Origin: Roseovarius sp.
GTDB lineage: Bacteria; Pseudomonadota; Alphaproteobacteria; Rhodobacterales; Rhodobacteraceae
Length of the DNA stretch: 32,342 nt
Direction: 5' to 3'
NCBI RefSeq assembly: GCF_018066915.1
Contig: NZ_JAGPVV010000204.1
Coordinates: 1 to 32,342, forward strand
This document shows positions 14,618 through 24,732 of the stretch, one piece after another. The notes beneath the pieces were generated by a model. The model searched no databases and had not been told where the DNA came from. It saw only the letters and a list, made by a program, of their open reading frames with translations. Position numbers and translations under genes: made by a program. Within the stretch, counting starts at the first letter, position 1. Each line of letters begins with the position of its first letter.

Positions 14618-15490
14618 TTATAGACTTTTAGATAGGGTCAGCGTGGTCCAGTCACCAATCTCTTCGCGATGCTCGACACTGTTTCCAAGCGCGCAATAAA
14701 CGTCGCGCACCTCATCGGCCTGCTCGTTCAAAATGCCCGAGAGAATCACTTTGCCCCCTGGCATCAACGCCGCCGTGATGCCAGGTGCCAGGGCAATCAA
14801 CGGCCCTTTCAGAATATTGGCAAAGACCAGATCATAGGGGGCCGCCGCACTCAGGCGCGGATGCTCCAGCCCTTCGGCCTCGATACAGTCCACCCGGCCC
14901 TCAAGCGCATTGGCCGTCACATTGGCACTCGCCACTTCGACCGCCACCGCGTCAATGTCGCTGGCCAGCATGACGCCCGGCCAGATCCGCGCCGCAGCCA
15001 TCGCCAAAACCGCCGTGCCACAGCCCAGATCGAGCACCGACCGCCCGACAAAGCCTTGACCCGCCAGCCGGTCCAGCGCCTTGAGACAGCCCTGAGTCGT
15101 GCCATGGTGCCCGGTGCCAAAGGCCATCGCCGCTTCGATCAACAGCGGCTCGCAATCCTCGGGCACCTTGTCGGCATCATGGCTGCCATAGACAAAGAAC
15201 CGACCCGCCACCACCGGCGTCAGATCGCGCCGCACCTTGGCCACCCAATCCACCTCGGGCAATTCGGAGATGACAAAGGGCTTGGCCCCGTGTGCTTTGG
15301 CCAAAAGCGCCAGCGCCAACTCGTCCGGGGCCTCCTCGAAATAGGCCCCAATCTCCCACAGACCCGATCCGTCCTCCATCTCGAACGATCCGATGCCGGT
15401 CGGTTCCGGTTCCAGATGCTCCAACGCCTCGGCCAGCGCCTCGGCATTGGCTTTTTCGGGAAGGGTGGTAAGGGCGGTATAGGTCGGCAT
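14618..15490 (-). CDS. prmA: Ribosomal protein L11 methyltransferase
   Basis: A 290-residue SAM-dependent enzyme that trimethylates L11 at several sites. An N-terminal substrate-recognition domain ('PTYTALTTLPEKANAEALAEAL') is followed by the PrmA signature 'AMAFGTGHHGTTQGCLKAL' (about residue 130), the SAM loop 'VLDLGCGTAVLAMAAARIWPG' and the catalytic/product motif 'YDLVFANILKGPLIALAPGI', equivalent to the usual NILAxPL. The frame extends to 15661, but that part overlaps the MFS gene; ATG 15490 (MPTYTAL) fits the family start. It lies 26 bp after the MFS gene on the same strand, so probably shares its transcript. Confidence 0.95.
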   Translation of the reverse strand: MPTYTALTTLPEKANAEALAEALEHLEPEPTGIGSFEMEDGSGLWEIGAYFEEAPDELALALLAKAHGAKPFVISELPEVDWVAKVRRDLTPVVAGRFFVYGSHDADKVPEDCEPLLIEAAMAFGTGHHGTTQGCLKALDRLAGQGFVGRSVLDLGCGTAVLAMAAARIWPGVMLASDIDAVAVEVASANVTANALEGRVDCIEAEGLEHPRLSAAAPYDLVFANILKGPLIALAPGITAALMPGGKVILSGILNEQADEVRDVYCALGNSVEHREEIGDWTTLTLSKSL

Positions 15491-15516
15491 GCAGGGTCTT
15501 TCTGAGAAGAATGGGA

Positions 15517-16749
15517 TCACTCGGCGGGGGCGGGAACGAACCGCGACAGCACGGTCTCGTTGCCCGGCTCGGGATGGCGCGGGATCAGCAGCGCAAGGCA
15601 GAACGAGACCATGGCCATTCCCGCCGCCCCCACAAACACCGCCGCGGGCGACACCAGCCACAAATAGCCCAGCGCCGCAGGCAGGAACACCGCCGCGATA
15701 TGGTTGATGGTAAAGGCCACGGCTGCGGTGGGCGCAATATCACCGGGATCGGCGATCTTCTGGAAATAGGTCTTGAGCGCCAGAGCCAGCGAAAACAGGA
15801 TATGGTCGATCACATAGAGCGTCGCCGCCAGCACCACGCCCCAGCCAAAGAAGTAAATGCCGCCATAGGCCAGAAACACGATCGCCAACCCGGCATATTC
15901 AAAGAGCAGCGTCCTGCGCTCGCCGAAATGAAACACCGCCTTGCCCATCAGGGGCGCGAAAATCATGTTGACCACAAGGTTGATGAGAAAGAGCGCCGTC
16001 ACCTCATGCACGTCAAAGCCGAATTTCTCGACCATCATGAAGCCAGCAAAGACGATGAAAATCTGCCGCCGCGCCCCGGCCATGAATTGCAGCGCATAAT
16101 AGAGCCAATAGCGCCGCCGCAGTATCATCTTCTTGATCTGCGGATTGGGCGCCTCGAACCGGGGATAGGCGATCAGGCAAAACACCGCCACCACGGCGGT
16201 AAAGCCACCCGAGACCATATAGACGAAATTGTAACTCAGATCAAAGGCTTGCCAGGTCAGCACAATGAGCACATAGGCCACCAGCGTCGCCGCCGACCCG
16301 CCCGCCATCAGCCAGCCCAGCATCTGCGGCGCGCGCAGCTTGTCCAGCCATTGCAATTGCAGCGATTGGTTCACGGTCTCGAAATAGTGAAACCCGATGG
16401 AACTGAGCATGGTGATCATCAGAATCCCGCCCAGACTCGGGAAATGCGCCGTGATCGCGGTCGCCACCCCCAAGAGCAGCAAAGAGACCAGCGCCAGAAC
16501 CTGCTCATGCATGAAGAGGATGAGCGCGATCACCCCGATGGCCAGAAACCCCGGAATTTCCCGCACCGTATGCAACCAGCCGATATCAGAGCCGTTGAAC
16601 CCCGCCACCTCGATTACAAAGTTATTGAGCAGCGCCGACCATGTGGCAAAGGCCACCGGCATCGCGGCGGCCATCAGGAACAGCAGCGTGACAGGCCTGC
16701 GCCAGAATGGCAGCTCTTGTGCTCTGCCCAGAGGGAATTGCGGTCTCAT
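15517..16749 (-). CDS. MFS-family inner-membrane transporter
   Basis: A 410-residue protein with about twelve membrane helices in two six-helix halves and a central basic loop ('QIKKMILRRRYWLYYALQFM'). It starts at ATG 16749 with AAGGGAA about 6 bases upstream. The conserved-looking 'SSIGFHYFETVNQSLQLQWL' and 'GKAVFHFGERRTLLFEYAGL' (the MFS motif-A-like loop between helices 8 and 9) support the family. Substrate unknown. It lies 56 bp after priA and 26 bp before prmA, all on the same strand. Confidence 0.9.
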   Translation of the reverse strand: MRPQFPLGRAQELPFWRRPVTLLFLMAAAMPVAFATWSALLNNFVIEVAGFNGSDIGWLHTVREIPGFLAIGVIALILFMHEQVLALVSLLLLGVATAITAHFPSLGGILMITMLSSIGFHYFETVNQSLQLQWLDKLRAPQMLGWLMAGGSAATLVAYVLIVLTWQAFDLSYNFVYMVSGGFTAVVAVFCLIAYPRFEAPNPQIKKMILRRRYWLYYALQFMAGARRQIFIVFAGFMMVEKFGFDVHEVTALFLINLVVNMIFAPLMGKAVFHFGERRTLLFEYAGLAIVFLAYGGIYFFGWGVVLAATLYVIDHILFSLALALKTYFQKIADPGDIAPTAAVAFTINHIAAVFLPAALGYLWLVSPAAVFVGAAGMAMVSFCLALLIPRHPEPGNETVLSRFVPAPAE

Positions 16750-16805
16750 ATTTTCCCTTTACGCCCAAGTCGCCGCCTTGGCGAGAGGCTGCGCCATGGT
16801 CGCCT

Positions 16806-19007
16806 TCAATAAAAACTCTGCGGGTCAATATCGACCGTGAGGCGCATTTGCGCGGGCAACCGCACCTGCGCGATCCACTCCGACACCGCCGCCTGCAACG
16901 CCGCGCCCTTGGGGGCCTTGACCAGCAGGCGCACCCGGTGCCGCCCCCGGATACGGGCAATCGGTGCCGGTGCCGGACCAAAGACTTGCGCCCCCACCGC
17001 CCGAATAGGCCCATCGCGCCGCGCCAGCGCCTCGCCCAGATCGAACACCGCCTGCATGTCGGGGGAACTGAGGATGATCCCGGCCATCCGGCCATAGGGC
17101 GGCACGCCCGCCTGCCTGCGCCCCTCCGCCTCGGCGCGCCAGAACCCCTCCTCATCCCCCGCCAGAATCGCGCGAATGACCGGATGCTCGGGTTGGAACG
17201 TCTGCAAGAGCGCCCGCCCCGCCCGCTCGGCCCGGCCCGCACGCCCTGCCACCTGCCGCATCAATTGAAATGTCCGCTCGGCGGCGCGCAGGTCAGAGCC
17301 TTGCAAGCCCAGATCGGCATCAATCACCCCCACCAAGGTGAGCAACGGAAAATTATGTCCTTTTGCAACCAGTTGCGTGCCGATGATGATGTCAGCCGCC
17401 CCTTGGGCAATCTCGACGATCTGCTCTTTAAGCGCCCGCGCCGAGCCGAACAAATCCGACGACAGCACCGCGATCCGCGCCTGCGGGAAAAGCGCCGCCG
17501 CCTCTTCCGCCAGCCGCTCCACCCCCGGCCCGACCGCCGCCAGCTTGCCTGCCACACCGCAGGACGGGCAGGCCTCGGGCATGGCGGCGCTCTCGCCACA
17601 TTGATGGCACATAAGCCGCTTTTGAAACCGATGCTCGACCATCCGCGCATCGCACTGCGGGCATCCGATCTGATGCCCACAGGCGCGGCAGATCGTGGTC
17701 GGCGCATAGCCGCGCCGGTTGAGGAACAAGAGCGCCTGTTCCCCCGCCGCCACCCGCGCATTCACCGCCGCCTGCAACGTGGGCGAAATCCAGCGGTTCG
17801 ACGGCAAAGTTTCCGCCCGCATGTCGATGGCCGCCAGTTCCGGCATCACCGCCACGCCAAACCGCGCATCGAGATCCAATCGTTCATACTTCCCGGCTTC
17901 GGCATTGGCCCAGGTCTCAAGGCTTGGCGTGGCCGAGGCCAGCACCACCCGCGCCCCACACAGGCTCGCCCGCAAGACCGCCATATCGCGCGCATGATAG
18001 AGCGCGCCGTCCTCTTGCTTGTAGGAACTATCGTGTTCCTCATCGACCACGATCAGCGCAAGGTTCTGAAACGGCAGGAAAAGCGCAGACCTTGCGCCTA
18101 CCACCATTTGCGCGCCCCCCTGCCCGACCATTTTCCACACCCGCCGCCGCTCGGTCATGGTGACGCCGGAATGCCATTCCGCCGGGCGCGCGCCAAACCG
18201 CGCCTCAACCCGCGTCAGAAATTCGGCGGTCAGCGCAATCTCGGGCAAGAGCACCAGCGCTTGTCCCCCTTGGCGCAGCGCCTCGGCCACCGCCTCCAGA
18301 TACACTTCCGTTTTGCCCGATCCGGTCACACCGCGCAGCAAGGTTGTGCCATAGCCCTGCCCGCGCAGCCCCGCGCGCAAGTGCTCTGCCGCCGCTGCCT
18401 GATCCTCGGTCAGCGCCTTGGCGGGCAGGTCCGGATCAAGCGGGGCAAAGGGCGTATCGCGCGGCGTGTCCTCTTCGCGCACGGCCCCTTGCGCCACCAA
18501 CCCCTTGACCACCGACGATGTCACCCCCGCCAGATCGCTCACTTCCTTGAGCGTGAACCCCAGCCCACCATGGTCGCGCAAAACCTCCAAAACCCGCGCC
18601 CGTGCATCGGTCAGGCGCGCAGGCTCCGCCTCGCCCAGCCGGTAAATCTTCTGCATCGACGGCGGATCGCTTAGCCCCGGCGCGCGCGTGGCCAGTCGCA
18701 GCATCGCCGGCAGCGGCGTCAGCGTATATTCCCCCGCCCGGCGCAGAAACTCCTGCATTTCCTCCCGCATCGGGGCGACATCAAGCACACGCAAAATGCT
18801 GCGCGCCTTCTTGAGGTCAAATCCGCCCCGCCCCGGCCCCCAGACCACGCCCAAGACCTTGCGCGGTCCCAGCGGCACCTCGACAAAGGCCCCGGCCATG
18901 ACCCCGCCCTCAGGGGCCAGATAATCCAGCGGCCCCTGGAGCGGTTGCGCCGTCAGCACCGCCACCAACGCCCCTTCGTCGTAAAAGTCGGGCAAGGCTT
19001 GGGTCAA
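16806..19007 (-). CDS. priA: Primosomal protein N' (PriA helicase)
   Basis: A 733-residue replication-restart helicase (3'-to-5') that recognises stalled forks and loads the primosome. The N-terminal fork-binding domain includes '[21 protein letters not shown]'. The helicase core has Walker A '[12 protein letters not shown]', the DEEH box '[16 protein letters not shown]', and '[11 protein letters not shown]'. A zinc module inserted between the lobes has the Cys pairs '[13 protein letters not shown]', 'CHQCGE' and 'CPSCG'. The ATG at the far end of the frame (19097) would overlap the divergent tal leader. I chose TTG 19007 because CAGGAG lies about 8 bases before it and the next residues ([17 protein letters not shown]) match the usual PriA start. 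Confidence 0.95.
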   Translation of the reverse strand: MTQALPDFYDEGALVAVLTAQPLQGPLDYLAPEGGVMAGAFVEVPLGPRKVLGVVWGPGRGGFDLKKARSILRVLDVAPMREEMQEFLRRAGEYTLTPLPAMLRLATRAPGLSDPPSMQKIYRLGEAEPARLTDARARVLEVLRDHGGLGFTLKEVSDLAGVTSSVVKGLVAQGAVREEDTPRDTPFAPLDPDLPAKALTEDQAAAAEHLRAGLRGQGYGTTLLRGVTGSGKTEVYLEAVAEALRQGGQALVLLPEIALTAEFLTRVEARFGARPAEWHSGVTMTERRRVWKMVGQGGAQMVVGARSALFLPFQNLALIVVDEEHDSSYKQEDGALYHARDMAVLRASLCGARVVLASATPSLETWANAEAGKYERLDLDARFGVAVMPELAAIDMRAETLPSNRWISPTLQAAVNARVAAGEQALLFLNRRGYAPTTICRACGHQIGCPQCDARMVEHRFQKRLMCHQCGESAAMPEACPSCGVAGKLAAVGPGVERLAEEAAALFPQARIAVLSSDLFGSARALKEQIVEIAQGAADIIIGTQLVAKGHNFPLLTLVGVIDADLGLQGSDLRAAERTFQLMRQVAGRAGRAERAGRALLQTFQPEHPVIRAILAGDEEGFWRAEAEGRRQAGVPPYGRMAGIILSSPDMQAVFDLGEALARRDGPIRAVGAQVFGPAPAPIARIRGRHRVRLLVKAPKGAALQAAVSEWIAQVRLPAQMRLTVDIDPQSFY

Positions 19008-19102
19008 CGGGCGGCTCCTGTCGCATGAGGGGTTTCGGCGGACGCCCCCATGAGGTAAACGCTTCGCCAAGCAAACCCAACCCGCCACAGAGGGCAATCC
19101 CC

Positions 19103-19756
19103 ATGAAATTCTTTGTCGATACCGCCGAAACCGATCAGATCGCCGAACTCAATGACCTTGGCATGGTGGACGGCGTCACCACCAACCCCTCGCTCATCCT
19201 GAAATCAGGCCGCGACATTCTCGAAGTGACCAAAGAAATCGCCGAGATGGTCGATGGCCCGGTCAGCGCCGAGGTTGTGGCCCTCAAGGCCGACGAGATG
19301 ATTGCCGAGGGGCGCAAACTCGCCGCCATCGCGGGCAATATCGCCGTCAAGGTCCCGCTCACCTGGGACGGTCTCAAGGCGTGCAAGGTGCTCTCGGGCG
19401 AGGGCCACATGGTCAACGTGACGCTCTGCTTTTCGGCCAATCAGGCGCTCTTGGCGGCCAAGGCGGGCGCCACGTTCATTTCCCCCTTCATCGGGCGTCT
19501 TGATGACATCAACCTCGACGGGATGGAACTGATCGCCGACATCCGCACGATCTATGACAATTACGGGTTCGAGACGCAGATTCTCGCGGCCTCGATCCGC
19601 ACCGTCAACCACGCCTTTCAGGCCGCCCATATCGGGGCCGACGTGATGACCGCCCCCCCGTCCGTGATCAAGAAAATGGCCGAGCATCCGCTGACCGAAC
19701 AGGGGCTCAAGACCTTCATGGCCGATTGGGAAAAGACCGGCCAGAAAATCCTCTGA
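19103..19756 (+). CDS. tal: Transaldolase, short TalC/fructose-6-phosphate aldolase type
   Basis: A 217-residue TIM-barrel enzyme that transfers the dihydroxyacetone unit of sedoheptulose-7-phosphate in the non-oxidative pentose phosphate pathway. '[16 protein letters not shown]' and '[10 protein letters not shown]' are the family N-terminus. The Schiff-base lysine is K83 in '[13 protein letters not shown]'. '[15 protein letters not shown]' and '[16 protein letters not shown]' complete the active-site loops. The length (about 217) is that of the short class, which also contains fructose-6-phosphate aldolase, so this could be either; transaldolase is more likely. It is divergent from priA across 95 bp and followed by a perfect terminator hairpin. 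Confidence 0.93.
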   Translation: MKFFVDTAETDQIAELNDLGMVDGVTTNPSLILKSGRDILEVTKEIAEMVDGPVSAEVVALKADEMIAEGRKLAAIAGNIAVKVPLTWDGLKACKVLSGEGHMVNVTLCFSANQALLAAKAGATFISPFIGRLDDINLDGMELIADIRTIYDNYGFETQILAASIRTVNHAFQAAHIGADVMTAPPSVIKKMAEHPLTEQGLKTFMADWEKTGQKIL

Positions 19757-19779
19757 CCTGTCTTTGACAAGAGGCCAAG

Positions 19780-19804
19780 AGGGGCACCAATTGGTGCCCC
19801 TTTC
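19780..19804 (+). terminator. Intrinsic terminator after tal
   Basis: AGGGGCACC pairs perfectly with GGTGCCCCT across AATT (19780-19801), followed by TTCT, 23 bp after the stop. The whole 22-bp element is an exact palindrome. Confidence 0.85.
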
Positions 19805-19914
19805 TCATGGCACCTCTCGGGCAAGTGGACGCATCCCCCTGCCCCGCCTATACATCAGACATTGCGGGCTGTGGCAGCACCCCCAGACCGCGCGACAGAC
19901 ACATGAGGATTTTC

Positions 19915-20400
19915 ATGCGACATTTCATTTCAGCCCTGCTTGGCACGCTGGCCCTCTGCGGCGCGGCCCATGCCCATAGCGTGAAAAAAGACACGCTCGA
20001 GATCATCCACCCCCATATCAACGAACCCTTCGCCGGGGCCAAATCCGCCGCCGCCTATATGGCCATCAGCAATGAGGGGGCGCAGGACGACCGCCTCATT
20101 GGCATCGAAACCCCCGCCGCGAAAAAGGCCAGCCTGCACAGCACCGAACACGCCAGTGACGGGGTGGCGCGGATGACGCCGATAGAAGCCATCGACATCC
20201 CGGCGGGCGAAACCATCAATCTCGAACCGGGCGGGATGCATATCATGCTGATGGGCCTCACCGGACCGATCAAGGAGGGGGACATGGTGCCAACCACCTT
20301 CCATTTCGAGCACGCAGGCCCGGTCGCGGTCGAGTTCATGGTCGATCCGGCGGACGGCGTGGACCATTCCAAGATGGATCACGCCAGCCCCTCGAACTGA
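19915..20400 (+). CDS. Periplasmic copper chaperone, PCu(A)C family
   Basis: A 161-residue exported protein. The signal peptide 'RHFISALLGTLALCGAAHA' is cut near residue 20. The copper motif of the family, H-x-X10-M-X21-H-X-M, is met exactly: H75, M87, H109 and M111 ('LHSTEH', 'VARM', 'GGMHIMLMG'). Such proteins carry Cu(I) to the copper centres of cytochrome oxidases in the periplasm. I chose ATG 19915 because TGAGGAT lies just before it; ATG 19903 is in frame four codons upstream but has no ribosome site. A His/Met-containing tail ('DHSKMDHASPSN') may add copper ligands. No Sco or oxidase gene is adjacent. Confidence 0.93.
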   Translation: MRHFISALLGTLALCGAAHAHSVKKDTLEIIHPHINEPFAGAKSAAAYMAISNEGAQDDRLIGIETPAAKKASLHSTEHASDGVARMTPIEAIDIPAGETINLEPGGMHIMLMGLTGPIKEGDMVPTTFHFEHAGPVAVEFMVDPADGVDHSKMDHASPSN

Positions 20401-20412
20401 GCGCGCCACAGA

Positions 20413-20437
20413 AAAAGAGGGGGCACTAGGCCCCCTC
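20413..20437 (-). terminator. Intrinsic terminator for nrdJ
   Basis: On the minus strand GAGGGGGC (20437-20430) pairs with GCCCCCTC (20424-20417) across a 5-nt loop and is followed by TTTTTC (20416-20411). It lies 113 bp after the nrdJ stop. The T-run is only on this strand, so it serves nrdJ rather than the copper chaperone gene. Confidence 0.8.
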
Positions 20438-20549
20438 GAGTCTCGCGGATCGGGTGTCATTCACTGCCCGACTGTGGTTGTTGCCTGCTTCCGATCCGCG
20501 TCCGGGACGAGCGCACCCGCCCCGTGTCTCTGATATGTGTCCGAGATCC

Positions 20550-23500
20550 TCAGCTACACCCGCTCGTCGCACCACAGGTGTTGCACTTCATGCAGGTGCC
20601 GTTGCGCACCAGCGTGTAGTTGCCGCAATCGCCGCAGGCCTCGCCTTCGTAGCCCTGAAGCCGCGCCTTGGTGCGGGCATCCATGCTGACCGAGCCAGAG
20701 GCAACCGCCGTCGTCGTGGTCATCGACGACATCGTCGCTGTGGCCGTTTCGGGCACCAGCGTGGCCAGCATGCTCATCGCATCCATGCCATCGCCTGCGG
20801 CGCGCGCCATGGCCTGTCCACCTTGGAACACCACCAACTCTTGCGGCAGACGCTTGCGCAGATAGCCAGTCGAGCTGATCTGGCGCAGCACTTCCAGCGA
20901 CCGGCTTGCCGCCGCCTCGCTCATTTCCGAGACATTGCGCACGCCCTCTTCCTCGCCACGGCCCAGATCGTCAAAGCTGGCCCCTTGCGGTTTGACATGC
21001 GCCAGATCGGTGCGATCCAGATAGCTCACCGCCAGTTCGCGGAAGATATAGTCAAGGATCGAGGTTGCATTCTTGATGCTGTCATTGCCCTGCACCATGC
21101 CCGCCGGTTCGAACTTGGTAAAGGTGAAGGCGTCGACGAACTCCTCCAGCGGAACACCATATTGCAGGCCAACCGACACCGCGATCGCGAAATTGTTCAT
21201 CATTGCGCGGAACCCGGCACCCTCTTTGTGCATGTCGATAAAGATTTCACCGAGCTTGCCATCCTCATACTCGCCGGTGCGCAGGTAAACCTTGTGCCCG
21301 CCGACAATCGCCTTTTGCGTATAGCCCTTGCGCCGCTCGGGCAGCTTTTCGCGGTGCGATTTCTGGATTTCCTTGATGATCACCTTTTCGACAATCTTCT
21401 CGGCCAGCACCTGCGCCTTTTGCTGCGGCGTGCCGGACTCAAAGATTTCGGCGGCTTCTTCATCATCCTCGACAAGGCTGGCCGCAAGCGGCTGGCTCAG
21501 CTTCGATCCATCACGGTAGAGCGCATTGGCCTTGACGCCCAAGGACCACGACAGCTCATAGGCTTTTTGGCAATCCACGATGGTTGCATCATTGGCCATG
21601 TTGATGGTCTTGGAAATCGCCCCCGAGATAAAGGACTGCGCCGCCGCCATCATGGTGATATGGCTCTCGACGCTCAGATAGCGCTTGCCCTTCTTGCCGC
21701 AGGGATTGGCGCAGTCAAAGACCTTGTAATGCTCCACCTTGAGATGCGGTGCCCCCTCGAGCGTCATCGTGCCGCAAACATGGTCATTGGCCAGTTCGAC
21801 ATCGCGCTTGGAATAGCCCAGATGGGCGAGCAGATCAAAGGTCGGATCGTTCAGCTTTTCCGCCGGTATCCCCAACACATTGGTGCAGAATTCGGTGCCG
21901 AGCGTCCATTGGTTGAACACGAACCGGATATCAAAGGCCGAGCCGAGCGCGCCATCCACCTTGGCCAGCTCATTGGGGCCAAAGCCGTGACCGATCAAGG
22001 AGGTGTGGTTGATCCCCGGCGCGTTGCCGATGGTGCCATGGCCCACGGCGTAGCTCACGATTTCCTCGATCTGCGCCGATCCATAGCCCAGCTTTTCCAG
22101 CGCTGCGGGCACCGAATGGTTGATGATCTTGAAATAACCACCCCCCGCCAGCTTCTTGAACTTGACCAGCGCGAAATCGGGCTCGATCCCGGTCGTGTCG
22201 CAATCCATCACCAGACCGATGGTGCCCGTGGGCGCAATCACCGAGGTCTGCGCATTGCGGTAGCCATGCTTTTCGCCCAGCTTGAGCGCCTCGTCCCAAG
22301 ACGCCATCGCCAGATCAACAAGCCGCGCATCGGGGCAATTCTTGTGGTCGAGCGGCACGGGTTTCACCGCCAGCCCTTCATAGCCCTCAGTCGCGCCATA
22401 GGCGGCGTTGCGGTGGTTGCGGATCACGCGCAGCATATGCTTGGCATTGCGCTTGTAGCCCGCAAAGGCCCCCAGTTCCCCGGCCATCTCGGCGCTGGTG
22501 GCATAGGCCACGCCGGTCATGATCGCGGTCAGCGCCCCACAGAGCGCGCGGCCCTCGTCGCTGTCATAGCCAAAGCCCATGTTCATCAACAGGCCGCCGA
22601 TATTGGCATAGCCCAGACCCAGCGTGCGGAACTCATAGCTCAGTTGCGCGATTTCTTTGGACGGGAACTGCGCCATCGTCACCGAGATTTCCAGCGTCAC
22701 AGTCCAGAGGCGCGTCGCATGCATATAGGCGTCAGCATCAAACTTGCCGTCCACAAAGAACTTCAAGAGGTTCATCGAGGCAAGGTTGCAGGCCGTATCA
22801 TCAAGGAACATGTATTCCGAGCAGGGGTTCGACCCCCGGATCTCGCCATCTTCCGGGCAGGTGTGCCAGGCATTTACCGTGTCGTGATACTGGATACCCG
22901 GATCGGCACAGGCCCAGGCCGCATGCCCCACATCTTCCCACAGATCGCGCGCCTTGATCGTCTTGGCAACCGACCCATCGGTGCGGTTGATCAGCGCCCA
23001 ATCCTGATCCTCGCGGACCGCCTTGAGAAAGGCATCGGTGACGCGGATCGAGTTGTTGGAGTTTTGGCCCGAAACGCTGGCATAGGCCTCGCTGTCCCAA
23101 TCGGTGTCATAGGTCGGGAATTCGATGCTCTCATAGCCCTGCTTGGCATAATCCAGCACCCGCTTGACATAGGTCTCGGGGATTTGCACCTGCTTGGCGC
23201 TGCGAATGGCGGCCTTGAGTTGCTCGTTCTTCTTGGGGTCCACCGAATCCTCAGAGCTGCCATCCCACGCCCGGATCGCAGCAAAGATCTGGTTGAGCTT
23301 CTGCTCGTGCATCTTGGAGCCCGCGACGATGCTCGCGACCTTCTGCTCTTCCTTGACCTTCCAGTTGATGAATTCCTGAATGTCGGGGTGATCGGCATCA
23401 CAGATCACCATCTTGGCCGCGCGCCGCGTGGTGCCCCCCGATTTGATCGCCCCCGCCGCGCGGTCGCCAATCTTGAGAAAGCCCATGAGGCCAGACGACT

Positions 23501-24227
23501 TGCCGCCACCCGACAGCTTTTCACCCTCGGCACGCAGGCTCGAGAAATTCGTGCCGGTGCCCGACCCGTATTTGAACAGACGCGCCTCACGCACCCAGAG
23601 GTCCATGATGCCGCCATCCCCCACCAGATCATCCTTGACCGACTGGATAAAGCAGGCATGCGGCTGCGGATGCTCATAGGCCGAGGTGGACTTGGTCAGC
23701 TCGCCGGTCTGGAAATCGACATAGTAATGTCCTTGGCTCGGACCGTCGATGCCATAGGCCCAATGCAGGCCGGTGTTGAACCACTGCGGGCTATTGGGCG
23801 CCGCCATCTGGCGCGCCAGCATATAGCGCATCTCGTCGAAATAGGCGCGGGCATCGGCCTCTTTGGTGAAATAGCCACCTTTCCAGCCCCAATAGCACCA
23901 CGCCCCCGCCAGCCGGTCGAACACCTGCTTGGCGCTCGTCTCGCCGCCGAATCCGTCATTGTCCGCCGCCGGTACCGAGCGCCACAGGAACTCAGGGACC
24001 CCCTCTTCCTTGACCTTTTCGATCCGGTTCGGGATGCCCGCCTTGCGGAAATACTTTTGCGCGATCACGTCGCTTGCGACCTGGCTCCAGCCGCGGGGCA
24101 CTTCGATGTCATCCAGCCGGAAAACCGTCGTCCCATCCGGGTTGCGGATTTCAGAACTCGTGGTCACGAATTCCAGCGCTGCATACGCGTCTTGTCCGGC
24201 GGTGGTGAATTTTCTTTCGATCTTCAT
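20550..24227 (-). CDS. nrdJ: Vitamin B12-dependent (class II) ribonucleotide reductase
   Basis: A 1225-residue cytoplasmic enzyme that reduces ribonucleotides to deoxyribonucleotides with adenosylcobalamin and needs no oxygen. The active-site Cys-x-Glu of the barrel is in '[20 protein letters not shown]' near residue 467. '[20 protein letters not shown]', '[12 protein letters not shown]' and '[20 protein letters not shown]' are typical of the long NrdJ class. The last 30 residues carry a zinc-finger-like tail ('[20 protein letters not shown]', then CGATSGC), which probably also holds the Cys pair that re-reduces the active site. It stands alone, with no second reductase subunit beside it, behind a long leader with NrdR-like boxes. 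ATG 24227 follows GCAGAAGAG. Complete, with no frameshift. Confidence 0.97.
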   Translation of the reverse strand: MKIERKFTTAGQDAYAALEFVTTSSEIRNPDGTTVFRLDDIEVPRGWSQVASDVIAQKYFRKAGIPNRIEKVKEEGVPEFLWRSVPAADNDGFGGETSAKQVFDRLAGAWCYWGWKGGYFTKEADARAYFDEMRYMLARQMAAPNSPQWFNTGLHWAYGIDGPSQGHYYVDFQTGELTKSTSAYEHPQPHACFIQSVKDDLVGDGGIMDLWVREARLFKYGSGTGTNFSSLRAEGEKLSGGGKSSGLMGFLKIGDRAAGAIKSGGTTRRAAKMVICDADHPDIQEFINWKVKEEQKVASIVAGSKMHEQKLNQIFAAIRAWDGSSEDSVDPKKNEQLKAAIRSAKQVQIPETYVKRVLDYAKQGYESIEFPTYDTDWDSEAYASVSGQNSNNSIRVTDAFLKAVREDQDWALINRTDGSVAKTIKARDLWEDVGHAAWACADPGIQYHDTVNAWHTCPEDGEIRGSNPCSEYMFLDDTACNLASMNLLKFFVDGKFDADAYMHATRLWTVTLEISVTMAQFPSKEIAQLSYEFRTLGLGYANIGGLLMNMGFGYDSDEGRALCGALTAIMTGVAYATSAEMAGELGAFAGYKRNAKHMLRVIRNHRNAAYGATEGYEGLAVKPVPLDHKNCPDARLVDLAMASWDEALKLGEKHGYRNAQTSVIAPTGTIGLVMDCDTTGIEPDFALVKFKKLAGGGYFKIINHSVPAALEKLGYGSAQIEEIVSYAVGHGTIGNAPGINHTSLIGHGFGPNELAKVDGALGSAFDIRFVFNQWTLGTEFCTNVLGIPAEKLNDPTFDLLAHLGYSKRDVELANDHVCGTMTLEGAPHLKVEHYKVFDCANPCGKKGKRYLSVESHITMMAAAQSFISGAISKTINMANDATIVDCQKAYELSWSLGVKANALYRDGSKLSQPLAASLVEDDEEAAEIFESGTPQQKAQVLAEKIVEKVIIKEIQKSHREKLPERRKGYTQKAIVGGHKVYLRTGEYEDGKLGEIFIDMHKEGAGFRAMMNNFAIAVSVGLQYGVPLEEFVDAFTFTKFEPAGMVQGNDSIKNATSILDYIFRELAVSYLDRTDLAHVKPQGASFDDLGRGEEEGVRNVSEMSEAAASRSLEVLRQISSTGYLRKRLPQELVVFQGGQAMARAAGDGMDAMSMLATLVPETATATMSSMTTTTAVASGSVSMDARTKARLQGYEGEACGDCGNYTLVRNGTCMKCNTCGATSGCS

Positions 24228-24256
24228 CTCTTCTGCCCCATCGCAATCGTTTTTAA

Positions 24257-24296
24257 GGCCCTCGGCCCGGTTTGATTTTCAGGCCGTGGGCCCGGT
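24257..24296 (-). repeat. Two imperfect direct repeats in the nrdJ leader
   Basis: Two 15-bp units (24257-24271 and 24282-24296) differ at 2 positions and start 25 bp apart. In the minus-strand RNA, GCCC..GGCC can pair with GGCC..GGGC across an A-rich loop, ending about 30 nt before the nrdJ start codon. It may be a leader hairpin. Confidence 0.45.
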
Positions 24297-24423
24297 GTGG
24301 TTCGGTCGTTTCAACCTTGAACGGCATAGGTGCGGCATCGCGAAACGCCTCTGTTCCATACCGTGCGGAGTGGTCGCTATCTGGTCGTCCTGAGTGTTTG
24401 TGTCATGTCCCTGCCGAGGCGAG

Positions 24424-24470
24424 CCACTATATGTTGTGGCCTTGATGCCCGCCCACACAAACTGACGTAT
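24424..24470 (-). promoter_or_regulatory. Pair of NrdR-type boxes upstream of nrdJ
   Basis: CCACTATATGTTGTGG (24424-24439) closely fits the NrdR consensus acaCwAtATaTwGtgt. A second, weaker copy starts exactly 31 bp on (ACACAAACTGACGTAT, 24455-24470, about 10 of 16 positions). Tandem boxes 31-32 bp (three helical turns) apart are the known NrdR arrangement. On the minus strand the first box contains TATAGT, a likely -10, so bound repressor would block it. Confidence 0.7.
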
Positions 24471-24677
24471 GTTGCCATAGGCGGTCAACGAAAACTTTTC
24501 GGATTTGGGTAGAAAAATCATTTGACTATGCCTCAGGTCACGCCCCCCCGATCGCAGACATGATTCATCCACAGGCTGCATCGCAAAGAAGCCGTTATTT
24601 CCGGCACATTTGCCGGTCATAGCTGTGACAGAGGTTGAAGTTTGGTGCGCCGCGTGCATGCACACGAACGCAAAGCA

Positions 24678-24716
24678 CACGCACTGAGGCCCCCGGAAAT
24701 TCGGGGCTCATGCGTG
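24678..24716 (-). terminator. Imperfect hairpin behind tRNA-Pro, probable terminator
   Basis: Arms CACGCA..TGAG..CCCCG and CGGGG..CTCA..TGCGTG pair with small bulges across a 6-nt loop, starting 17 bp after the tRNA 3' end. Only a short broken T stretch follows, so it may act in 3' processing or need Rho. Confidence 0.45.
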
Positions 24717-24732
24717 CCAACAGAGTGTGAAA

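Larger units (their letters stand above)
24228..24732. other. nrdJ leader and control region (about 500 bp without a gene)
   Basis: No convincing gene is seen; the 133-codon minus-strand frame here has biased, low-complexity composition and crosses the control sites. From the nrdJ side outward it holds two 15-bp direct repeats (24257-24271, 24282-24296), two NrdR-like boxes (24424-24439 and 24455-24470), a small hairpin (CCGGCA/TGCCGG, 24601-24616) and a long imperfect hairpin behind tRNA-Pro (24678-24716). I looked for a cobalamin riboswitch, as expected for some B12 enzymes, and did not find its conserved B12 box. Confidence 0.6.

Noticed and set aside
16707-18674. A 655-codon plus-strand frame opposite priA, and similar long frames opposite ruvAB (11844-13127), the MFS gene (15511-16812) and pleD (3130-4302)
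   Set aside because: All are Arg/Pro/His-rich shadows of well-identified genes with no motifs of their own.
20438-20549. Small RNA or gene between the nrdJ terminator and the nrdJ stop
   Set aside because: No promoter-like pair, no second hairpin with a T-run and no convincing frame; it is best read as the nrdJ 3' untranslated region.
20454-24275. A 1273-codon open frame on the plus strand running antisense to all of nrdJ
   Set aside because: It mirrors nrdJ codon by codon; strong G/C third-position bias removes stops from the opposite frame. The product is Arg/His/Gly/Ile-rich with no family resemblance, while nrdJ is complete with all its motifs.
24228-24640. Cobalamin riboswitch before the B12-dependent nrdJ
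   Set aside because: I looked for the conserved B12 box and associated helices on the minus strand and found none; NrdR-type control fits the sequence better.
24279-24680. A 133-codon minus-strand frame in the nrdJ leader
   Set aside because: It crosses the NrdR-like boxes and the direct repeats, has no ribosome site or family resemblance, and its composition is unlike the neighbouring genes.
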